DNA of 5,980 nt from Candidatus Omnitrophota bacterium (GTDB taxonomy: Bacteria; Hinthialibacterota; Hinthialibacteria; Hinthialibacterales; JAKPRU01). Below the pieces are notes generated by a model. The model was not told the origin of the DNA and made no database searches. It saw only the letters and a list, made by a program, of their open reading frames with translations. Position 1 is the first letter of the stretch. Every line of letters begins with the position of its first letter. A program made the position numbers and the translations under genes. Location: NCBI GenBank assembly GCA_029557025.1, contig JAKPRU010000665.1, forward strand, positions 1 to 5,980, in the 5' to 3' direction. Shown here piece after piece: positions 1 to 5,959 of the stretch.

Positions 1-14
1 TGCACACGTTTGCA
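1..14. promoter_or_regulatory. Putative LacI-family operator O1 (left edge)
   Basis: The site is an imperfect palindrome centred on the CG at 7/8: left half TGCACAC, right half GTTTGCA, matching at 6 of 7 positions. The central CG and the outer TGCA arms are typical of LacI/GalR-family operators. It matches the second site at 167-180 at 11 of 14 positions. It lies where transcription from the minus-strand promoter at 22-51 should begin, a classic repression position. It may extend left of the window. Binding by the regulator encoded at 222 is inferred from proximity. Confidence 0.6.
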
Positions 15-21
15 CAAAACT

Positions 22-51
22 ATCGTATACCATACTTCCAACCCCTGTCAA
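22..51 (-). promoter_or_regulatory. Putative sigma70 promoter for a divergent gene off the left edge
   Basis: On the minus strand there is a perfect -35 hexamer TTGACA (51 down to 46), then an 18-nt spacer and TACGAT (27 to 22), a 4-of-6 match to the -10 consensus. TATACG with a 16-nt spacer is an alternative -10. The predicted start is near position 15, on operator O1. No credible minus-strand gene lies inside the window downstream of it, so the target gene must lie to the left. Confidence 0.5.
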
Positions 52-78
52 CCCCCTGAAGCAAAAAAATCGTAAATT

Positions 79-107
79 TTGAAAAATTCCACGATCTTCA
101 GTAAAAT
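79..107 (+). promoter_or_regulatory. Putative sigma70 promoter of the LacI-family gene
   Basis: TTGAAA (79-84) is followed after exactly 17 nt by TAAAAT (102-107), each one mismatch from consensus, in an AT-rich stretch. The predicted start is near 113-115, giving a leader of about 107 nt before the ATG at 222. A perfect small inverted repeat GGTTG-TAA-CAACC (113-125) sits at the predicted start site. The second operator lies about 55 nt downstream inside the leader, so repression could act as a roadblock or by looping to O1. Confidence 0.5.
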
Positions 108-166
108 CAATAGGTTGTAACAACCTTCGGCACTTTCCACCCGAAAAACAGGGAATTGGGAGCTTG

Positions 167-180
167 TGCAAACGTTTGTT
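167..180. promoter_or_regulatory. Putative LacI-family operator O2
   Basis: The site has a perfect 10-bp palindromic core CAAACGTTTG (169-178) with central CG, the form bound by LacI/PurR/CcpA-type proteins. It resembles O1 at 1-14 (11 of 14 positions the same). The two centres are 166 bp apart. It lies 42 bp upstream of the regulator's start codon and downstream of its likely promoter, which suggests autoregulation. This also argues against the upstream in-frame TTG at 156 being the gene start, because the operator would then be coding. Confidence 0.6.
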
Positions 181-221
181 TTAAGGTTACCCTGTTCGCA
201 ACATATTACGAAATTGAGACC

Positions 222-1259
222 ATGAATCGCAGAACTACTATCAAAGATATCGCGGCCCAACTGGGCGTTTCTCACAGCACCGTCTCACGTGCCTTGCGCG
301 GCGATAAACGAATCTCTTCCACAACCGTTGAAAATGTCCGTCGCGTGGCCGAACGAATCGGATATCGCCCGAATATCCTGGCCTGCGGACTCGTCCATAA
401 TCGCACCAGCCTGATCGGCATTTTAACCAGTAATGTGCGGGGATCTTTCTTTGCCGATGTCATCGACGGCGCGCAGTCGGTCCTCGACAAACGGCGATAC
501 AGCATCCTTCTTTGCTGCTCACACAAGAACCCCGCCGCAGAACGGGCGCACCTGGAGACTCTTATTGATAAACAGGTGGAGGGAATTATCCTTCTGCCGG
601 TCACCAGCTGCGGAACCAACAGCCGCGTGATTCGTCAGGCGCAAGACCTGCACATCCCCATCGTCATCGTCGGAACGCGCAAAAAGGAGGTCAACGCCCC
701 CATGATCGGAACCGACAATGAGCAGGGCGGTTATCTCGCCGCCAGACATCTCCTCGACTTGGGACATCGAAGGATTGCCTATATCACGCCCTCAAAGGAG
801 GACCTTCACTCCGAACGGCATCGCTTCGGTTTGGAGAATGCGCAACGGTATCGGGGGTATCTCCGCGCGATGAAAGATTTCGGCCTGGATTCGGAAATCT
901 CCACAATCGAAATCGACCCCGATGTGCAGGATATGACTCCCCTGAGGGATATCCTGAAAAAAAAGAATGCGCCAACCGCATTTTTCGCATATTCTGATCG
1001 GCTCGCCATCTCCGCAATGCAGGCCTCCTTGTCCTGGGGATACCGTGTGCCGACGGATCTTTCCTTTGTCGGATTCGATGATATCGATTTCGCCTCGCTG
1101 GTTTATCCGCCGCTGACTTCGATTGCGCAACCCAAGCTGGATATGGGCCGCTTCGCCGCAAAAAAAATCCTGAACCAGATCGAAGGATTGCCGGAGGATG
1201 ATCTGACCTGCACCCCGGAACTTCGCAAACGGGATTCCAGCGGCCCGGCCCCGAAATGA
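222..1259 (+). CDS. LacI/GalR-family transcriptional repressor
   Basis: This 345-aa protein is full length for the LacI family: a DNA-binding head followed by a periplasmic-binding-protein-like sensor core, acting as a cytoplasmic dimer or tetramer. Residues 6-25 form the helix-turn-helix (TIKDIAAQLGVSHSTVSRAL). A hinge helix follows (YRPNILACGL, 48-57) with the usual minor-groove Leu at 57. The core starts at about 64 (LIGIL) and carries family landmarks FFADVIDGAQ (77-86), QVEGIILLP (118-126), IGTDNEQGGYLAARHLLDLGH (starting at 162) and PTDLSFVGFDDIDF (277-290). The C-terminus LRKRDSS (334-340) fits the usual end of the family. The ATG at 222 was chosen because the family's N-terminus starts right there, although only a weak GAG lies upstream. 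The ligand cannot be read from sequence; most relatives sense sugars or nucleosides. The next gene overlaps or follows at once, and two matching operators lie upstream, so it is probably a local autoregulator. Confidence 0.93.
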   Translation: MNRRTTIKDIAAQLGVSHSTVSRALRGDKRISSTTVENVRRVAERIGYRPNILACGLVHNRTSLIGILTSNVRGSFFADVIDGAQSVLDKRRYSILLCCSHKNPAAERAHLETLIDKQVEGIILLPVTSCGTNSRVIRQAQDLHIPIVIVGTRKKEVNAPMIGTDNEQGGYLAARHLLDLGHRRIAYITPSKEDLHSERHRFGLENAQRYRGYLRAMKDFGLDSEISTIEIDPDVQDMTPLRDILKKKNAPTAFFAYSDRLAISAMQASLSWGYRVPTDLSFVGFDDIDFASLVYPPLTSIAQPKLDMGRFAAKKILNQIEGLPEDDLTCTPELRKRDSSGPAPK

Positions 1260-1270
1260 AAGGTGTCGTT

Positions 1271-3289
1271 ATGGATATTCACCACGGTTCACACCGAAAC
1301 TTCCCGACCGGAATAGTGATCGGATTATTGAGCCTGATCTTCTCAGCGCCGACAGGATTTGCCATGAAAAACAACTTTTCCCCTCCTTTGCCCAACCGCA
1401 ACATCGGCCTGTCGGTGGCTCTTCTTGAGACCGGATCGGCCCCCACAGTCTTTTCCTCCTCCATAGACTGCGCCTCCCAGCTGGACCAGCTCCGAACACT
1501 GGGCATCCCGGCTGTTCTTGTGAACGCAGGGCGGCCATTTGCAGCGGTGAGCCTGCAATCCAATGATCCCCTGGCGGAGATATTCAATGCCGCCGAATCC
1601 CTTGAGATTCTTGTGATGTTACCGAGAGAGGAACCGGATTGGCTCGCGCTCGACAGCAGCCGTCTTGAGAAACTCCGCGCCGCAATGCTTGGGTACGCAG
1701 AAGAAACCTGCGCACGCTTCGGTACGAAAGGCGCCTTTGCGGGATGGGTGATCCCTTACGAAATCCCCGACTCGTACCTGGCAGATGAGGCGAAGCGGGC
1801 ACGTCTAACGGAGTTTTACTCTTCACTGGTCTCCGCCCTTCAACATCTCGATCCGACCCATGTTATCGCCGGTTTCGGTCGCCTGTCTTTCGAGAGTGAG
1901 ACACTCGCAGTCAAGGAACAATGGGCTCGTCTCCTGGAAACGGCCCATCTCGATATCCTTATTCTGCGAGATGTATCGGAAACCGTTCATCCGGCGGTCA
2001 ACGAACACCTGTGGGCGGTCACCCGTGCCGCCGATGAGCAATCCGTGCGCCTGTGGGCAACCATTGACACGTTCTCGAAGGAAAGCGAATCCACCCAAGC
2101 GGCCACGTTTGCCTCTCTACAGACACAAGTCACATTTCTCAGGAAATATGCCGAACACCTCGTGGCTTTTCCTGCCACACAATATCTTTTGCCCGATACC
2201 GCCGATTCCGCATCGAAAGAAAACACGCAGCGGCTGTATCAGGATTATCGGAACTGGTGCCGGCAGCAGCGCACAAGCTTCTCTTATTTGACACCGATCA
2301 TGCCGCACATTCCTTTCGAGCCGCCCTCCAAAACAATCCAGGGCAGCTTCGCCCAGATCATCGGTGCGGCGCGCTATTACTCCGATCCCGTTTATGTCGG
2401 CAGAGAGCTGGACCACATGAAAGCCGTCGGAATCGAACTGATTATTCCGGATTCCACCTTTCTGGACAAAGCCTATTATCCGTCGCAAATCGTTACCGGA
2501 CGTGAGGCGGAGGGAGATGCAGTCGGCACAATTCTGGACGAAGCCGGGAAGCGCGAAATGCAGATGTTTCTCTCCCTGCCTCACTTCGACTACTCCTGGG
2601 TGTGGACTTTCAACTCGGATACGGATGCCTTTGTGCAGAAGGTCCAACCCGTTGTTGAGGAACTGCATAGTCTTTATGGAAATCGCCCGGCTTTTGCAGG
2701 TTGGTACATGCCGTATGAATTGTGCGATGCGTTTCTGGGGGATTCCTCGCATCGAAAACGAATTGCGGGTGCGTTTCATCAAATGGTGGACATTTGTCAT
2801 CGGTTGGCCCCCGGAAAACCCGTCCTGATTTCTCCCTATTTTACAACGTATCTGCCGGATGAGACATTCACAACCATCTGGGAAGAGACAATTTCTCAAA
2901 GCGGTGTCGATATTGTAGCCATGCAGGACAGCGTGGGCGCGCTGAACGTTTCCGGAGCGGAGGTATTTCGGATACAATGTCTGCCGCACTATATTTCTAT
3001 GATTTCCGGAATCTGTTCCCGAAGCGGTGTTCAGTTCTGGTGGAATATCGAGACTTTCCGGCAGACCCACGGGCATCCGATTGACCAGGAGAACTGGGCT
3101 GCGACTACCGCCGACTTCGAGCGAGTCAAACTTCAGGTTCTGTGTGCGGCGCAGGAAGCAGTAAAGATGATACAGTTCGATTTCCCGCATTATTTCAGCC
3201 CCGTGTATGCCAATTCCTCCATCGCCCAGCGCAATCGCCCGTTTTATGAGGCTTACAAAAGCTGGTTCCAATCCCTCCAAACAGAGTAG
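1271..3289 (+). CDS. Secreted tandem-duplicated DUF4434-like TIM-barrel protein (putative glycoside hydrolase)
   Basis: The protein has 672 aa from ATG 1271. That start has AAAGG (1259-1263) seven bases upstream. The in-frame ATG at 1256 overlaps the regulator's stop as ATGA but has no ribosome site; it would add five residues. A signal peptide (about 1-31, hydrophobic GIVIGLLSLIFS, ending TGFA) implies export. The mature part is two homologous halves, about 44-333 and 357-669. Matching landmarks include FAGWVIPYE (156-164) with FAGWYMPYE (475-483), LDILILRD (227-234) with VDIVAMQD (546-553), VRLWATID (259-266) with VQFWWNIE (587-594), and YQDYRNW (323-329) with YEAYKSW (659-665). The pattern fits DUF4434-type putative glycosidase barrels, where a Glu after strand 4 and an acid after strand 7 could be catalytic: E483 and E594 in the second half, E164 and D266 in the first. 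The enzyme family, activity and substrate are inference. Its position behind a LacI-type gene fits carbohydrate use. Confidence 0.72.
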   Translation: MDIHHGSHRNFPTGIVIGLLSLIFSAPTGFAMKNNFSPPLPNRNIGLSVALLETGSAPTVFSSSIDCASQLDQLRTLGIPAVLVNAGRPFAAVSLQSNDPLAEIFNAAESLEILVMLPREEPDWLALDSSRLEKLRAAMLGYAEETCARFGTKGAFAGWVIPYEIPDSYLADEAKRARLTEFYSSLVSALQHLDPTHVIAGFGRLSFESETLAVKEQWARLLETAHLDILILRDVSETVHPAVNEHLWAVTRAADEQSVRLWATIDTFSKESESTQAATFASLQTQVTFLRKYAEHLVAFPATQYLLPDTADSASKENTQRLYQDYRNWCRQQRTSFSYLTPIMPHIPFEPPSKTIQGSFAQIIGAARYYSDPVYVGRELDHMKAVGIELIIPDSTFLDKAYYPSQIVTGREAEGDAVGTILDEAGKREMQMFLSLPHFDYSWVWTFNSDTDAFVQKVQPVVEELHSLYGNRPAFAGWYMPYELCDAFLGDSSHRKRIAGAFHQMVDICHRLAPGKPVLISPYFTTYLPDETFTTIWEETISQSGVDIVAMQDSVGALNVSGAEVFRIQCLPHYISMISGICSRSGVQFWWNIETFRQTHGHPIDQENWAATTADFERVKLQVLCAAQEAVKMIQFDFPHYFSPVYANSSIAQRNRPFYEAYKSWFQSLQTE

Positions 3290-3310
3290 GACAGGTGTCC
3301 CTGCCTGTTC
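3286..3310 (+). repeat. Palindromic intergenic repeat, unit 1
   Basis: The first 24 nt are a copy of the unit that begins GTAGG and ends CTGCCTG plus two bases. The arms ACAGG (3291-3295) and CCTGT (3304-3308) can pair. The unit's GTAGG overlaps the stop codon TAG (3287-3289) of the upstream gene. It has the same orientation as unit 2, which starts 37 nt further on. Confidence 0.65.
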
Positions 3311-3322
3311 GGCGGCCCCCCA

Positions 3323-3346
3323 GTAGGTCAGGCATCTCTGCCTGAC
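3323..3346 (+). repeat. Palindromic intergenic repeat, unit 2
   Basis: This is the best-preserved copy: GTCAGGCA (3327-3334) and TGCCTGAC (3339-3346) form a perfect 8-bp stem with a TCTC loop. It shares most positions with units 1 and 3; 17 of the 24 positions are the same in all three. Confidence 0.7.
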
Positions 3347-3356
3347 GATTCGCCAT

Positions 3357-3380
3357 GACAGGCACGGAGACCTGACCTAC
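3357..3380 (-). repeat. Palindromic intergenic repeat, unit 3 (inverted)
   Basis: Read on the minus strand, this begins GTAGGTCAGG like unit 2 and ends GTGCCTGTC. It lies 10 nt beyond unit 2 in the opposite orientation, so 3323-3332 and 3371-3380 form a perfect 10-bp inverted repeat. Confidence 0.7.
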
Positions 3381-3396
3381 TCCGGGAGGTTTTTTT

Positions 3397-3615
3397 CCTG
3401 CATTCCCCAATCCCTCTCTTTTCCTTCGTTAATTCGCGTCCCATCTGCGCATTTCTTGCGCAGGGAGTTCTTCTCTCCTGCGAAATTATTTCTCATTTGA
3501 ACGGAAATCGCGTTGATTTCGCGGTGTTTTTGCTTGGTATGTTTTGTGCTTTTAGAGCATGTCGCCAAATCAAATCATGGATGGCATTTCAAAAAAAACA
3601 CAGGAGGTATGGTTC
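3397..3615. other. Intergenic tract with small hairpins, no gene seen
   Basis: No convincing coding sequence or RNA gene is visible. Three short inverted repeats are present: CTGCGCA/TGCGCAG (3445-3451 and 3457-3463, loop of 5), CGCAGG(G)AG/CTCCTGCG (3459-3467 and 3475-3482, one bulged G) and GAAATC/GATTTC (3504-3509 and 3515-3520). The first two share bases 3459-3463 and cannot form together. The wording around 3427-3450 and 3504-3550, with CGCG/GCAGAT and TTTGTGCTTTT-like fragments, resembles degenerate dispersed repeats seen in some environmental genomes. A weak extended -10 (TGG then TATGTT, 3538-3543) with TTGATT at 3513-3518 and a 19-nt gap is a poor but possible promoter for the next gene. 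Confidence 0.4.
3602..3608 (+). promoter_or_regulatory. Strong Shine-Dalgarno site fixing the start at 3616
   Basis: AGGAGGT lies seven bases before ATG 3616, the strongest ribosome binding site in the window. It decides for 3616 over the in-frame ATG at 3559, which would place this site inside the coding region and add 19 residues ahead of a clear signal peptide. Confidence 0.85.
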
Positions 3616-4227
3616 ATGTCTCGAAAACTATCCACGGTTGGCATCGTAACATTGGGTCTCTTATTGATTGGTGGAAGCCTGGTGTGTATGGCGCAGGATC
3701 GCCAGCGAAGGGCCGGCGGCGATCCCGAACAAATGCGCCAGATGGTCATGCAGCAGATGAAAGAGCGCCTCGGCGCAACCGACGACGAATGGACGGTCAT
3801 GGAACCTCTGATCGTTAAAGTCTGGGATCTGCAGCGGGAATCGCGGGCAGGCGGTATGGGTCCGGGATTCTTCCGCCCATCCGGCGGACCGGGTGGTGAA
3901 GGGCGCGAGGGAAGACCGGGCGGCGAAGGTCGGCAGGGAAGGTCGGGTGAAAATCGCCCCGCAGTGCAAGGCGCCGATCGTGAAGGCGGCCCGGGGCGGG
4001 ATCGCCCGGTTGGTTTCCGAGCCGAAGAGAGCGCCGAATCCAAGGCCCTTCAGGAAGTCCTGGATTCCTCTACCGCTACTCCGGAAGAGATTCAGGCAAA
4101 ACTGACGGCTTTCCGCGAGGCCCGCAAAAAGAAAGAAGCGGAATTGCAGGCAGCCCGCGAGGAATTGCGCAAAGTTCTCACAGTTCGGCAGGAAGCCATT
4201 CTGGTTCTGTTGGGCACGTTGGACTGA
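3616..4227 (+). CDS. Small exported protein with Gly/Arg/Glu-rich linker and helical C-terminus (unknown function)
   Basis: I do not recognise a named family for this 203-aa protein. It starts with a signal peptide (basic MSRK, hydrophobic core about 8-24, probable cleavage after CMA at 26), so it should be periplasmic or outer-surface. Residues 36-76 are Met/Gln-rich and probably helical (DPEQMRQMVMQQMKERLGATDDEW). Residues 78-133 are low-complexity Gly, Arg, Glu and Pro, containing a nine-residue tandem duplication GEGREGRPG / GEGRQGRSG (94-111). Residues 138-203 are a charged helical segment ending LRKVLTVRQEAILVLLGTLD. The helix-linker-helix plan and the LT.RQEA motif vaguely recall Spy/CpxP-type periplasmic chaperones (LTxxQ), but this is weak. 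The secretion ATPase gene follows after 34 nt with no terminator between, so the two are probably co-transcribed. A role linked to the secretion or pilus machine is only a guess from position. Confidence 0.8.
   Translation: MSRKLSTVGIVTLGLLLIGGSLVCMAQDRQRRAGGDPEQMRQMVMQQMKERLGATDDEWTVMEPLIVKVWDLQRESRAGGMGPGFFRPSGGPGGEGREGRPGGEGRQGRSGENRPAVQGADREGGPGRDRPVGFRAEESAESKALQEVLDSSTATPEEIQAKLTAFREARKKKEAELQAAREELRKVLTVRQEAILVLLGTLD
3895..3948 (+). repeat. 27-bp tandem duplication inside the linker coding region
   Basis: Two adjacent 27-bp units (3895-3921 and 3922-3948) agree at 20 of 27 bases and encode GEGREGRPG and GEGRQGRSG. Differences fall partly at third codon positions. This suggests an older in-frame duplication that expanded the linker. 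Confidence 0.6.
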
Positions 4228-4261
4228 TTCACCGTAAAAACTATCCTGCACGGGTGTCGCC

Positions 4262-5929
4262 ATGATTGAATTATTGGAACGGATGATCGAACAAAAGCAG
4301 ATATCCTCGGCGGACGCCTGGATCCTGCAGAATTCCATCGATCGTGACGGCTCCGACGCGGTGAAATCGGAAGAAGATGTACTGAAGTGGCTGGCGGTCG
4401 AATACAATCTCCCTTATGAGAGACTCGAGGATCATCCCGTCGACCGCCGGCTGCTTTCTCAATTTCCCGCCCGCGTTTTGCTAAAAGAAGAACTCCTGCC
4501 CATTCGCTCAGTAAACGGCTCCGTGGAGGTCGCCACCAGCCGTCTTTTCAATACCCACGGACTGGACATGCTCCGATCTCTCACCGGACTGAAGCTGAAG
4601 CCGGTCCTCTCCCCGCGAGAAGACATCCAGCGCGAACTGAAAAATCGCCTCGGCGTCGGCGCGGACACCATCGATTCCCTGGAAGAGTTTTCCTTTCAGG
4701 TAGTCGACGAAAGCCGCGACGAAGAGGTCGATCTCGATCAGGGAGCCGAAGATGCCTCTATTATTAAGTTCGTAAACCAGATCCTGAATGACGCTATTGA
4801 ACTGCGGGCTACCGATATCCACCTCGAACCGTTCGAAGACGAGCTCCGGATCCGCTACCGCATTGATGGCGTCTTGCAGGAGGTTCCAATCCCCATGCAG
4901 TTGAAACGGTTTCAGCCCGCCATCGTTTCCCGTGTGAAAATACTCAGTCATCTCAACATCGCCGAAAAACGTCTCCCGCAGGACGGACGAATTAAAATCT
5001 CCATTAAAAATAGCGAAGTAGATGTCCGCGTCTCCGTTATTCCCATGCTCCACGGCGAAGCGGTAGTCATGCGTCTCCTGCGCCAGGACTCGACCCTGTT
5101 GAATCTGGCGCAGCTCCGGATGGCCGAGCGTGAATATAATCTGTTTCTGCGCATCTTGGAGTTGCCGCACGGCATCGTACTGGTGACCGGCCCTACGGGC
5201 AGCGGAAAAACAACAAGCCTCTACACGGCATTAAGCCAAATTAACGATTCCGAACGAAAAATCATTACCATTGAAGACCCCATCGAATACCAGTTGAAAG
5301 GAATCAACCAAATCCAGGTCTCGGAAAAAACCGGACTGACTTTTGCGCGCGGTCTGCGTTCAATCCTTCGACACGACCCGGATGTCATCCTCGTCGGAGA
5401 AATCCGCGACCAGGAGACCGCGCAGATCGCCGTTCAAGCATCATTAACCGGCCATTTAGTCTTTTCGACCCTTCATACAAATGACGCTCCCGGAGCGATC
5501 ACACGGATGGTGGATATGGGGGTCGAATCCTACCTCGTTGCTTCGTCACTCGAAGCCGTAATAGCCCAGCGTCTTGTTCGCGTGCTCTGCGCCCACTGCA
5601 AAACGGAAGACAAATCGGAACGAACCCTGGCCTTGCGAAAACGTCTCGGCTTACCGGATGACCGGACCGTGTTCCGCGCTGTCGGATGCGAACAGTGTCG
5701 CCATACAGGATTCCATGGCCGCCGCGCTGTGTTCGAAATGATGATGCTCAATACGGAAATCCGCGACATGGTCCTGCACGAACATTCCGCCGGCGAAATC
5801 CGACTGGCCGCTTCTCGGGCGGGGATGAAGTCGTTAAGCGAAGACGGATGGCGCCTTGTCCTGGAAGGCGCGACCACGGTACAGGAAGTGCTTCGAGTCA
5901 GTAAAGATGAGCAATATGAATGGTGGTAG
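4262..5929 (+). CDS. gspE: Type II secretion / type IV pilus assembly ATPase, GspE/PulE family
   Basis: This 555-aa cytoplasmic ATPase powers pseudopilus (or pilus) assembly by turning the inner-membrane platform protein. Residues 1-130 form a T2SSE N-terminal domain, then an acidic linker (about 140-165). The catalytic core contains DIHLEPFEDELRIRYRIDGVL (starting at 185) and LPQDGRI (238-244). Walker A is GPTGSGKTT (310-318, K316), the Asp box IITIEDPIEY (334-343), the Walker B region DPDVILVGEIRD (372-383, E380) and the His box HLVFSTLHTNDA (398-409, H405). A four-cysteine zinc site follows: C443 and C446, then C476 and C479, as in GspE and PilB. All catalytic landmarks are intact and the length is normal. 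The text of the motor domain (GHLVFSTLHTNDAPGAITRMVDMG) favours GspE over PilT; separation from PilB is less sure. No good ribosome site precedes ATG 4262 (only GGGTG), so translation may depend on the upstream gene. A gspF-like start follows 30 nt after the stop. Confidence 0.95.
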   Translation: MIELLERMIEQKQISSADAWILQNSIDRDGSDAVKSEEDVLKWLAVEYNLPYERLEDHPVDRRLLSQFPARVLLKEELLPIRSVNGSVEVATSRLFNTHGLDMLRSLTGLKLKPVLSPREDIQRELKNRLGVGADTIDSLEEFSFQVVDESRDEEVDLDQGAEDASIIKFVNQILNDAIELRATDIHLEPFEDELRIRYRIDGVLQEVPIPMQLKRFQPAIVSRVKILSHLNIAEKRLPQDGRIKISIKNSEVDVRVSVIPMLHGEAVVMRLLRQDSTLLNLAQLRMAEREYNLFLRILELPHGIVLVTGPTGSGKTTSLYTALSQINDSERKIITIEDPIEYQLKGINQIQVSEKTGLTFARGLRSILRHDPDVILVGEIRDQETAQIAVQASLTGHLVFSTLHTNDAPGAITRMVDMGVESYLVASSLEAVIAQRLVRVLCAHCKTEDKSERTLALRKRLGLPDDRTVFRAVGCEQCRHTGFHGRRAVFEMMMLNTEIRDMVLHEHSAGEIRLAASRAGMKSLSEDGWRLVLEGATTVQEVLRVSKDEQYEWW

Positions 5930-5959
5930 CCGACGACGGATTATGGAGACCGTGTCACC

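Larger units (their letters stand above)
3316..3396 (+). terminator. Possible intrinsic terminator built from the inverted repeat pair
   Basis: Outside the perfect 10-bp inverted repeat (3323-3332 with 3371-3380) the pairing continues: A3322 with T3381, then past a two-base CC bulge C3319-3321 with G3384-3386, and after one mismatch C3316-3317 with G3388-3389. The stem therefore ends directly at a run of seven T (3390-3396). This is the layout of a Rho-independent terminator for the gene ending at 3289, though the stem is long and holds inner hairpins. No matching A-run lies on the left, so it would work for + strand transcription only. Confidence 0.5.

Noticed and set aside
156..221. Upstream TTG start for the regulator
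   Set aside because: It would add 22 residues ahead of the normal LacI-family N-terminus and make operator O2 part of the coding region; ATG 222 fits the family.
48..275. Minus-strand frame of 75 codons in the control region
   Set aside because: It covers both putative plus-strand promoter elements, operator O2 and the start of the regulator, has no recognisable domain, and overlaps the divergent promoter it would have to precede.
2117..3280. Long open frame of 387 codons on the minus strand, opposite the barrel gene
   Set aside because: It lies wholly antisense to a plus-strand gene with a signal peptide and a clear internal domain duplication, and its translation shows no recognisable domain or promoter. 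It is a by-product of codon bias.
3286..3380. CRISPR array
   Set aside because: The three repeat units are not in one orientation, the gaps are only 10-12 nt, and each unit is itself palindromic; no spacers or cas genes are present.
3427..3550. tRNA or structured small RNA gene
   Set aside because: The stems are short and partly exclusive; no cloverleaf, TTCGA-type T loop or CCA end could be found.
3891..4020. Collagen-like Gly-X-Y protein
   Set aside because: Glycine is frequent but not in a sustained every-third-residue pattern; it is better described as a low-complexity linker with one nine-residue duplication.
3661..4407. Minus-strand frame of 248 codons across the small exported protein and the start of gspE
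   Set aside because: It spans two well-supported plus-strand genes and the gap between them, and its residues are Ser/Pro/Arg-rich as expected from the complement of the Gly/Arg-rich linker.
4508..5170. Minus-strand frame of 220 codons inside gspE
   Set aside because: The plus-strand frame carries a highly conserved ATPase; the opposite frame has no recognised features.
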